A stretch of 64,000 bases of DNA from Epiperipatus broadwayi (Eukaryota > Onychophora > Udeonychophora > Euonychophora > Peripatidae). The position numbers were made by a program, and so were the translations under genes. The notes beneath the pieces were generated by a model. It did not search any database and was not told where the DNA came from. It saw only the letters and a program-made list of their open reading frames with translations. This document shows, one piece after another, positions 40,032 through 50,277 of this stretch. The stretch covers positions 647,271 to 711,270 of the forward strand of contig JAQFVV010006542.1 of NCBI GenBank assembly GCA_028023455.1, read 5' to 3'. Each line of letters begins with the position of its first letter. Positions within the stretch are counted from its first letter, which is position 1.

Positions 40032-41720
40032 GTTAAATAATAATTAAATAAAATATTTTCCTATTGTTATTATTACCTTACATCATGTAATACAACTTCT
40101 TATTAAAAACCAATTATCTTATTTCTTGAACCATATTTACCTTATTTTTCATTAAGATATTTTGTTAAATTTAATTAATTTGATATTGCTATCCATTATT
40201 TTCTTATGCTTTATTAATCATATTTTTATAATGCAGTCTATAGGCAAAGCTTATTATGATCAAAGCAATTAAATCTGATGAAATTATGTTTCTTTTTTTA
40301 TAAATGAAAAAGAAAAAGATTAAATTTAATCATATATATATATACCAGTTTTAAATTTTATTCAAAATACATATTTTCTATATGTTTAGGTAAAAAATAA
40401 AATAATTTAAAAACACTGCAGTGAAAAAATTATTTGTATAATCTATGTTTATTATCACGCTAACTAATTGATGCATAAAAAGAGTATAAGATTTTTTTAT
40501 ATATGAGAAGATACCCAACATTAATAGGAATTTTATAATAGAAAATATTTATTTATTTTTAGGTGTTATAAATTCAGTCTCTTTCAAATTACTATCTATT
40601 AGATGCAACACCCATCTGAATATGTTTTTATTTTAAAGGTAGTCTGGAAACACTTGCATAGTGATGATGTTTAATGCCTGAAGTGTTTTTTTTTCACTAT
40701 TTCTAAGTCCACAAAAAGCGACATTTTTTCATTTGAGAAATTAAAAAAAATCACACAAAGTAGATTGATTGAATATGGCTGATAGATAAGATGGGTCATT
40801 CTGAATTTAATTAAAAGGGATTATGAAAGATGACACTTTGTTAGAGTGAATGGGATGTTTATATTTTACTGCATTATATAACTGTTTCAGAACTTTCAAA
40901 TAAAATGCCAGACCATTACAATCTAAATCTAAGAGAAAAATGCCATTTGTGACAAAAAAAAACAGCATTGTTTGGTCTTTGGACTTCACTTACTACACTT
41001 TTAGGGATGTTGTAAATTTAATATTTCAATTAATCCACTCATAAACTTGTGTTTTTATATAAAGTCAGCTCACTCGTAATCTTTTTCAAGCATTACAACT
41101 ATTTTCCCTGACATTTCCTGTAAACAACAGAATTTCATATTGTTTGAATTTTTCAATTATTATAAAAATTGACAAATATATAAAATGCACTTTACAAAAA
41201 AATGTGCTACTTGGTACCATAATTTCATATGGTGATGACATTTGGTAGATTGATGTAGAAAGGTTCCTGAAAGATGTATGTATCAGCAGAAGCATATACT
41301 ACAACAGGTGCACAAAACAGAGAACCATTCCAATTATTTTGGGATCTCCTTATATATTGTTCTGTATTCTAGCTAAGAGAAATATTATAATTTGCATAAA
41401 ATCTTAAAGATATTTACAAAAAAAAAAAAAATCAAAATTTATATTACTGAATATTTTCTGATAGATAATAAAACTGACAAAAATCTAAATTTGGCTCATA
41501 AATTATAAAAATATTAAGCAGAGATAAAAAAAATATTTGGAAAAGCTCACATGGTAATGACAAATAATATTATAAATGAATCTACATTGATCATTAACCT
41601 TATTTTTTTAAAAAATGGAGACATCAGAAAAATCCTCAAAAATAAGCATATACAATTCCTATTAACTATTGCCTTTGATAAAATAGCCTAATAGATTAAA
41701 GTATCATCTTAAATTCTTTA

Positions 41721-41835
41721 TTAGTTGTCATTGGTCAGGCTAGCAACATTTGATGGAGGTAGAAGAAATGAGTTCTTTGCAATAACTTCTATGATATTAG
41801 AACAGATTAATATACTTAGAGAATCAATGAACAAT
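41721..41835 (+). repeat. SINE body fragment
   Basis: CATTGGTCAGGCTAGCAACA and following bases match the body of the SINE at 26300-26475. The tRNA-like head is not recognisable here. Confidence 0.45.
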
Positions 41836-41937
41836 TAAATTAAAGAATAGAAATATATTAATAATTGTTATTAATCATTCATTACAGTAGAGATTATCCA
41901 ATAATGAACTTGTTGAGAGATGTAATTATAAATATGT

Positions 41938-42130
41938 GACCAAAGACATGTGAAAAAAATGTACTCACAAGATGCACATTATCAATTAAACTGTAGTAAT
42001 TTGCCAATTATATAAACAGAAAATGACAAAGCAATGTTCAAGAGAATGGGGTTTGGGCCACTTGATGATGGCTGGCTGTTCAACACAAAAACATCTGGAA
42101 ATTACATCCCTCCACAAGGGGTTAAAAGTG
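41938..42130. repeat. Dispersed repeat related to 12325-12480
   Basis: Shares GACCAAAGA-ATGTGAAAA and CAAGATGCACATT, in the same order and spacing, with the element at 12325. Confidence 0.45.
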
Positions 42131-42189
42131 TATAGAAACCAGTCTCTATCTTGTGTAAGAGTGGTGAACTAAAAATTACAGAAATATTA

Positions 42190-43549
42190 TTTACTAGAGC
42201 ATAGGTTCCCAAATTTTTCCAGGCCACTTTCCCCTTTGCAAGACATACATTTTGTAATGCTCCCCTCCCCCACAAGTATAACAGTTTTCTGTGTTCAATC
42301 TGTTTGATATTTTTGATGCAAATAGCAACTAATGATACTGTACTGGATGATGCCTACCCCATAATTCATATGATGCACACATGATATAACATGGTGTCAA
42401 TGTCACACATCAGAATAAGGTATCAACATAAACTCAATATCAATAATAAGAAAAAAAATAATGTTATTAAATTTAAGTTTAAATGAGTGAAATTAAACCA
42501 AAATCGATTATATTTCCTAATTTATCCCTATACAAAACTCTAATACTCTGCTAATTGGTACCACTATGTTTTAGGCAGTATATCTTTCAAAGGTTAAACC
42601 TAAATCTCGCATTTATGTGCCACTTTCAAGAAGAAAAAGAACACATTCAAAAAAGGAAATACCACTGCAACAAAACAAAACAAAAAACAAAAAAACAAAT
42701 CAGCATGTCAATAAATTTTCAATAATAACATACAGAGATTATAAAAATAATAATAATTTCAGGCAAAATAAGTTTCTCTTTTCTCAAATAGAACAGTGGG
42801 TTAAAAGCAAACAAGAAACAAATATGTACACATATATCTACACCTCGGCATACACACAACCTTTTAACAAGAATTAATCAAAAATATTAATTGATTATAT
42901 TTTTTCATACTCTCTATATAAAGCAAACTACGCTTCCATGTAAGTGGTAATAATAACTTCCTAGATTATGTCTTAAATAAAAGGTAAAAATAAATCATAG
43001 TTCTGGACCTGGATAATTATGACACCTTTCCAAATGGTAATACATTTTTTTATCATTTTATAATTTTTTTTACAGTTACTTTATAACCACTTATATGACT
43101 AAGTCAAATTAAACAAGAGTACTTACCCTCTAATTAATAATAGCTAGACATAATATGCTGATCAATAATGAGTTGTTTAGCTGGGGATGGATGTGTGATG
43201 AATAAACAATGGAATGATTTTAAGCTTTTTTGTGATATGAAAAATGTTCAAGGTTCACCTGGTTGCATCAAGTATTCCATTATGCTATAAAACTACTTAA
43301 GTCCTTACTAGTAACCAAAACATAATCTAAATTATTATGCACTACCACTGACTGAAAGCATCAAAAATATATCACAACTGGGTAAGGCTTTTAGTCTGTT
43401 GGGTAATTATACTATTAAAGAGCAATAAGAATTATGTAAATAACATAAGAACTGTTTTTTGTCAGTTTTCATAAAAAATCATGAATATTAAGCTTCACAG
43501 GATATTTCATAATTTGAAGTATTTTTCTTCTAAAATTTATATCTGTTGC
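42190..43549. other. Noncoding stretch, first part repeat-like
   Basis: 42195-42370 has higher C content (GGTTCCCAAATTTTTCC, CTCCCCTCCCCC) than the surroundings and may be a dispersed repeat. The 86-codon ORF at 42617 is K/Q/N-rich with no domain and no sign of selection that I can see. Confidence 0.4.
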
Positions 43550-44600
43550 AGAGAGATATATTGAAAAAGATAAAAAAAAAAGGTATATGTTTTGTAAATT
43601 TTGAAGAAGCATTTTATAGAATAGTCTGGTAATAAACTTATGGCCATCTTAAAAAATAAAGAAGTATTTTGGAAAGAAAGAAGATTGTTTGGAATATGTA
43701 TACTGGACAAAGGATAAGAATAAAATAGGGAAGTAATGAGACTGATGAAGTGAATATAGAAAGTGGAGTTAGGCAAGGATGCAATATTTCACCTGTTCTC
43801 TTTGAAGTTTATTGAGAATATATGTTAAATAATTATTTACATTGTGAAGGAGCAAATATTGGATGTAGAGTAATAAAATGTATATGATTTGCAGATGATA
43901 TGGCTCTTATATCTGAGAATGAAATATATCTTCAGAATATGTTGAATAAATTGGAAGAAGGATGTATAATATAAGAAAAGATGATTAATGAGAAATGCAA
44001 AAAGGGTGCAAATTGAAATCTATGATACCGTAGTTCAACAGGTAAAGGGATTTAGATATTTAGGTAGTTGATTGAGTGAGGATGGAAGAAGTGAAAATGA
44101 AATTAAAAGAAGAATAGCATTGGCAAATAAGGTATTTATTAAGAGAAAGAAAATACTTTGTGGATCTTTGACAAGAGAATTCAGAAAAAGATGAATTAAA
44201 TGCTATGTGTGGAATGTATTAATATATGGTTGTGAAACATGGACAATGAATAATAAAATTAGGAATTGATTGGGAGCCTTTGTGATGTGGACTTGGAAAA
44301 GAATGAAAAAAATCAATTAGATAAATAAAATAACAAATGAAGAAGTTTTGAAAATAATAAATGAAAAAACAAGATTGATTGAGAAAATCAGAGATAGTGA
44401 GAGAAAGAGAAACTGGATTGGAAACATGTTAAGAAGAAATTATAGCTGAATGAAAGATGTTTTGGAGGGAATGTTGAATGAAATTAGAAAAAAAAATAAA
44501 AGAGATTGAGATTGTTGGATGATATAAGCAATGAGAAGAGTTACATGAAATTGAAGAGGTGGGCAAGAAAAAAAATGGAATGGAAAAGTGGGTTAATTGA
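43550..44600 (+). pseudogene. Decayed LINE reverse transcriptase (RTE-like by block order)
   Basis: Motifs appear in the right order. A CFVNFEEAF-like block near 43590 corresponds to the region A aspartate block, with D replaced. GVRQGCNISPVLF lies near 43765 and FADDMALIS, the catalytic box, near 43888 in the same frame. FRYLG lies near 44051 after a frame change. CYVWNVLIYGCETW lies near 44202-44241 and WIGNMLRR near 44413. DVLEG follows. The block series ending in GCETW, TNEEVL and WIGHMLRR is characteristic of a large group of animal LINEs that I would place near RTE, without certainty. At least a dozen stops and frameshifts mark it as dead. The 79-codon minus frame at 43537-43776 is its shadow. 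The endonuclease part is absent, so it is 5'-truncated. Confidence 0.85.
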
Positions 44601-45719
44601 TGATGTTAACTACTCTCTAGATTTGCCCATTTGACAGAATACTGTTGCTGATTTGTGCAATAATTCTGTTTTCTGAATTTAACTATTCACTTTTGATTTT
44701 AGATATTTGATTGTACTAAAACTTCATGTACCACTTTGCCAATTTTCATCATAATAGCATTTTTATTTCTAAAGTAATGAAATTTGGAGATTAAAGTCTA
44801 TTGATCTCATCTCACCTCTGGTATTCAAACTTATGGACTCTCAAGCAATAAACTATTAATTTTATTCTTTGTAGCTTAATGAAATGATATAATTGGATTT
44901 TGGATGCCAAAGCCCATGGATCATTGCTACAACTCTGTCACTTCCAATACTTGAACATATTATGAACTCCTGAACAATAAGATATCCAATTATATATTTC
45001 ATTTAAAGACTTTTACAGTTTTTTTCCTTGAAGAAATTAATGAATTAATCATTAAATGCAAAAAGAAATGTAACTCTTTTACAAGATTGAAGAATCTAAT
45101 CTTTAATATCAGCTAGCTTTATTGTTATAAAGTTATAAGTCAAAATTGTTAAAATCCACAAAGCTTTCAAAATATAATGACATATTAAGTCAAAGATTAA
45201 TTATTCATTAATTAACTACATTACATTAACAAATCCTTGCATTAAGTTTAGGAGGAATAATCAAGAAGTCATCACTAAAATTCATATACAATTATGTTGC
45301 TTTAGTGCCGAAAAAAACCCACTTAACTATGATGGGTACTTTCCTATAACGTATTATCTTTTAACAATAGACATAAAACATTTTGCTAAAAATTCAGATC
45401 TAACTATACAAGTGGTTGTCAGCTTTACAAACCCTTATCAATTTCTATGGCAAAGAATTGCCAATTATCAATGTCTGTAATACATAATTAAAAATAGTGC
45501 GTTTAAAATAAGTGATTTATAAATTGCATACGTCTGTTTTATAAAACCCTGTAATAAACTCAATGTTATTATCTGCATTAATAAGTTAAGAGTATTTGAT
45601 ATTTGCTGTCCACACTAGATGTGAATGAATGTATATATATATATATATATATAAGTGATAATTAAAACAATTCTTTTTAACGTTCAATTTCTACATTTGT
45701 GCTATTAAAATTATTTCTG
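44601..45719. other. Noncoding AT-rich stretch
   Basis: The first bases are probably LINE 3' end. A TA tract lies at about 45632-45652. Nothing else is recognised. Confidence 0.5.
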
Positions 45720-45812
45720 TCAAGCGTTGATGGTCGAATAGTCAGCACAGCTGCCTTACAAGCAAATGTCCCGGGTTTCAGTGTTCGCTTCCCGGCCGAT
45801 GCTTTGACACAT
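45720..45812 (+). mobile_element. tRNA-like element (SINE or tRNA pseudogene)
   Basis: GTCAAGCGTTGATGG begins the element and GATGCTTTGAC ends it, so the ends can pair like an acceptor stem. An A-box-like TGGTCGAATAG and a B-box-like GTTCGCTTCCC occur at tRNA spacing, and an anticodon-arm-like CTGCCTTACAAGCA lies between. The T-arm has a few extra bases, so it would not fold as a normal tRNA. The ends resemble those of the SINE at 20581-20690. A TA-rich tail follows. No convincing duplication was found. Confidence 0.6.
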
Positions 45813-48124
45813 AAAATATATATATATATTTCTATTTTGAAGTAATGCACTTTTCATCATCAAAAATCTGGTCGCTATCAATTATTTGTTTGATTATAAA
45901 TAACATCATAAAACTAATAATAGATATGATAATAGATTGTTAAACTAAGATGTTCTTTATATTTTGTCCAGGTAATCTTTAAAAAGATTTTGATTTTTGG
46001 TTTATTTTCCATTGTTAAAAACTTTATAACTACAAGTTTGTTCTAAAGCATAAAAGTAATTATTTGTAATTATTGTCATAAACCTGACGGATAGTAAATC
46101 AAACTAGCTTCTGATCAAAGTAGGACTTCTGAATTTTATATAGTACTAAATGATTTTCATATCCGATATATATATATATTATAATTCGTCGATTATTAGA
46201 AATATAGTTTTAGTTTAACAATGTAGAGAACTATGTATTATAAAATAAACTCATGATAAAACATTAGAACATTTGCCCGAGTGTTTACTATGTGGATTTC
46301 ATTTCGGATTTGAACCTCATTTTTAATAGACTCAAAATCCAGCTATGAACTGACGTCCGTTGATAAATGAGCTTTTTGCTATTCTTAATTAAAAAGTGAA
46401 ACAAAAGTGAAAAAAAAACTGTTCTAATTTTTCCCCTCCCCCCATTCACATATTTAACAAACCTAATTAATAGTCTTCTCTTCACTGTTGTACTTTTAGA
46501 AGGCGTTCGTGAGTATGCAGTATCTATTTTATCTTTTACCTATATATAAAAATAAAAATGTTAGGATTTACAATTGGTTGGTTTGGAAATAAGTTATTTT
46601 GTTACTTTCCAAATAAACACTTACCCTATATATATATTTTCAAGAAATAAAAACATCTGATGTTAAATTCTTATAGAATGTATTTATGACATTTAAGAAA
46701 AATGAAGTTTCTTTTCTAAGCAGTGACAGCTATTCTTATCAAGAGAATATTTTCATCAGAACTTGTTAAACGTTAAGTGATTGAACATTGGTTCAGTTGT
46801 TCTTTTGCAAACAGATATTCCAGTCATGCTTCAAGTTAAACTGTTTAGCAGCGGGGTTATTGTCCTGGGCTTCAGTCTTTTTTTGTATAAGTGTTTTATT
46901 TTCTTGTCAGGTAGTGACAACATCAAAAGAAACTTTAATTTTTTTTTTTTTAAATTAAAAACAAGCAATCTTTAGACAGAAACTAAAATTAATAATATTA
47001 GATTCAATATTTTCCTACTACAAAAAGAAGTGTAGAGTGTCTATAGACCCAATTTAATTGTTACTTAAATTCATAACATGTAAGTGTGTGTGTTTCAATA
47101 TGGCTGCACTTATTTTTTTTTAAAAAAGTCAAGTATGTTGTCACTTTTGCTTAATAGAGAAAATTCTGTTTTATTCATCGAGTTTTAAGAAAGTTTATGT
47201 TGTTAATTAAAAACAATCATTAACACAATATAATTATTTAAACAAAGTTGTAATACAGTGATGTAATGAAAAAATCCACAATTAACTTTAATAATATCAT
47301 TTTATTTACTCATAAACTTTAACATTAATATATATATATATTATTAATACTGTTAAAGTACTATAGTAAGCAAACATTATCTCTTTTTCTAGCGTAAACA
47401 ATCTTTCATGCCTTCATTTTTTACTTTTCTGTTTTCTGTCATTTATATTAATTTATGGTTCTTCCAACATAGTGATTCTTTTATATAAACTAATAGTCAT
47501 CTCTTCCCATTAATTATGAAAATGGGATTGTATATTTGCTCAGTGACTTTTCCATCTTTTATTTAAGTACTTAATTATTATTTTTTTACTTTGTTTTCTG
47601 TAACTTCATATTTCATATCTTTTTTTTTTATCTTTCTGGAATCACAATAGCATTTTTTTTTATAAATGGCTGCTACTAAATGAAAGACATATTTGGTTGT
47701 GCTTACTTTATTTTTATTAAAGAGTTTTTAAATTATCTAAAGCATCAAAAAAAATATCTAAAGTTAATCATAATCGGTAGAATTTTATATCTCCTTTGGA
47801 AGTTTAATCTACCAATGTTTTTTTAAGTAATATTGCATGTCTGACATTAAATATTTTTATTGATTATGAAGTCTCTTATTCAATTTATATTTCAACCAAG
47901 TTAGAAATGCTATGTTCTAACTAAGTGATTGATAATACAGCTATTATTAGAGAACCAATCATGATTGTTAATGAAACTCATAATAGGGGTACTTGTTTCC
48001 AAAATATCCTTTTTAAGGAATTCTATTTTTAAGTATCACTTTAATCTGAAGTCCAAATTAGGTTATTTATAATATGATTGCTGTTAAAATTTAGCATGTT
48101 TATTAGGAATTTCTGAAAAATGAA
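45813..48124. other. Noncoding AT-rich stretch
   Basis: ORFs at 46288 (minus) and 46781 (plus) have no recognised domain. TTAACATTAATATATATATATTATTAATACTGTTAA around 47319-47356 is a palindromic TA-cored stretch (key bases only noted: it begins TTTAACATTAA and ends ACTGTTAAAG). Confidence 0.45.
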
Positions 48125-48241
48125 TATACACCTGGGTCTCTTTTTAAGCGGACTTATTTAACACGATTTTGAAGTTATGCGATTTGTGTTTCACCAGAAG
48201 TGTGTTAAATAAGTCCACATAAAAAGAGACCCAGGTGTATA
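48125..48241. mobile_element. Hairpin MITE with TIR TATACACCTGGGT
   Basis: Terminal TATACACCTGGGTCTC (48125) is mirrored by GAGACCCAGGTGTATA (ending 48241). The mirrored stem continues through GGACTTATTTAACAC and GTGTTAAATAAGTCC. It is 117 bp with a loop of about 40 bases. TA at both outer ends would suit a Tc1/mariner-type target, but this is inference. Confidence 0.8.
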
Positions 48242-49606
48242 AACTCCGATAATGCACTATTACTTTAAATAATAAATTTTGCGCACTTACGTTATATTGA
48301 AAGTAATAGCATATTATTGGAATTCGACTTTCACCTTAGTAATTTCAATATTTTCAGTGCTTTATAATAGTAAGATTTTATGCAATAATGAAATTAAAAT
48401 CATAATTTCTACATTTTATGTATACACACATTAAATTTTACAAGATTATAATGTAAATTTGTTCAAACATTGTACATGTTAATTTTGCATTTTAAATCAC
48501 ATTCTGTTTCTGCTTTTTAAAAAAGAACGTAATCAATTATTAATCATTTAGTGTACACAAGTTTATTTTTAAAAGGTCAGTAATAGCAGTGGGCACAATT
48601 AAAAATTAAAATCTGATTTTTAATTATAATTAACAATTTAAAAATTACTTATGGGCAACTTGAAATTAATATGATGTAAAAGGAAATTTGATTTTTAAAC
48701 GGAATTGAAAATTAAAGACAAAAATAAGAATTTAATTTTTAGTTGTTAGTTTCATAAACAATTAATAAAATCATCGTCTCAAAGATTAATTACTAATTAC
48801 GTTGTCATAAGAAAACCACTGTTACAACATGAGTGTGAAGTTGGCGCTAGTTGTTTGCAAACGAACATGTTTGTAAATTATGCATAAAAATATGTTATTT
48901 TGAATAAAATTAAATAATATAGTTAAAAAAAGTTTGTCTTGTATCATTTTTTTTCAAATTTGAAATTTTTTATTAGTCATATTTTATTTCCTTACTTTTT
49001 TTTTTTGCGTGAATTATAAAGTAATTTTACATTGGTGCTTTATTTTTATGCGAATTTTGAAAAATCACAGACCGCATCCCCCCTTTTTCAATGTAAGTTA
49101 CGTCTATTTTTGCGCGATTTCATTTGCGCATGTTTTCTGAGGAACCTATTTATCGTGTAAAACAAAACCCAGGTGTATATACATATTTGCAACTATCATT
49201 AGAATAAGACATTTTAATGCAATTAAATTTTAACTTTGGAACATACTAGTCTACTTATGTCTGAGTAATATAAACTTCTCTTGTAGTTATTTCTCCATCT
49301 AATGTAAGTTATTAAATGTCTTTGTTTTTGACACAAGTGCATCCATATTGCTTTATTGTAATTTTTCTGCCTAAACAAACCATTTGACATAATCACTTTA
49401 CATATTGTACAAAAACTCAATAATAGCAGTGAGTTCATAGTAATTATATGATAATTTTCCAGATTTTGTGGCAAACTTTACTGCTATAAAAAGATGTGCT
49501 TCAAAATTTTCAAAAAGAATCATTTGATTTTTTAATAGTTTTGATGTAATTATGCTATTTACTAAGAAATAAATGTTTTTTGTTCTGAATTCTATGAATA
49601 TAACAC
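48242..49606. other. Noncoding stretch with a further MITE end
   Basis: ACCCAGGTGTATATA at 49167-49181 repeats the right end of the hairpin MITE. So either a related, diverged element ends here or a longer element spans 48125-49181. The interior has no transposase ORF. Minus ORFs at 49223-49474 and 49398-49646 show no domain. Confidence 0.5.
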
Positions 49607-49619
49607 TAGAACAGATATA
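49607..49619. repeat. 13 bp target-site duplication, left (foldback copy 6)
   Basis: TAGAACAGATATA, exact match to 49914-49926. Confidence 0.85.
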
Positions 49620-49913
49620 AGCCAATAAAAATTTCATGATCACCACCTTTTATGCTTGTATATAACTGTTGCTAAAACAGGCAAAACTCACTATACATAT
49701 TGCCACACACAGCAAGGTAAAGTAATCCTAAGATCTAGGTGCAGTACTCTCAGATCCAAGGCTCCTCACTGACAAAGGCCACAAGCCAGAAACTAGTCTG
49801 GAGATATTGAGTGAGTAGGCACTAGATGGGGATTTTATGCCCAAGCGTTCTGGCATCCATTGATTACCTACCTTGTTGTGTGTGGCAATATGTGTAGTGA
49901 GTTTTGCCTGTTT
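49620..49913. mobile_element. Foldback-like element, copy 6, with perfect 13 bp duplication
   Basis: The left tail has CATGATCACCACC. The left arm TAAAACAGGCAAAACTCACT (near 49672) mirrors the right arm AGTGAGTTTTGCCTGTTTTA (ending 49915). The loop region carries the family block CAGAAACTAGTCTGG. TAGAACAGATATA flanks it exactly at 49607-49619 and 49914-49926. One end is sharp (GCCTGTTT) and the other is the ragged tail end. Confidence 0.85.
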
Positions 49914-49926
49914 TAGAACAGATATA
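49914..49926. repeat. 13 bp target-site duplication, right (foldback copy 6)
   Basis: Exact match to 49607-49619. Confidence 0.85.
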
Positions 49927-50150
49927 CTAATAAAATGAGCACATAAATCATAATATAAGTAAAATTTTAATAATATTAGGTTTTCATGAAATATTAAGAA
50001 ATTCTAAGAATAAAAGATAAAATTTTATAAAAATTCCAATTCTATGCATTCTGTTTCATTAGTTGATCTGCCCTTCTGGAAAATGTCATGTACCTGTTTA
50101 TTAAATGTTTTTCTCTGAAAAATACTTTAAACTATGAGCAACTATATGAA

Positions 50151-50188
<38 letters not shown>

Positions 50189-50273
50189 CAGTTTTATTTA
50201 CATTATATAATGCATTGGAAGCTTTAGTTAGTTCCTACACAGTTACATATAATCTGTGTTATTTATTATTTAT

Positions 50274-50277
50274 ATAT
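50274..50277. repeat. 4 bp target-site duplication of the gypsy element, left
   Basis: ATAT directly before the 5' LTR, repeated at 60971-60974. The flank is TA-rich, so four bases alone are weak evidence, but the position is exactly as expected. Confidence 0.65.

Noticed and set aside
42617-42877. K/Q/N-rich 86-codon ORF
   Set aside because: Composition follows local A-richness. No domain, no homologous copy and no supporting context.
45720-45812. A functional tRNA gene
   Set aside because: Extra bases in the T-arm region, a degenerate B-box and imperfect acceptor pairing argue for a tRNA-derived repeat.
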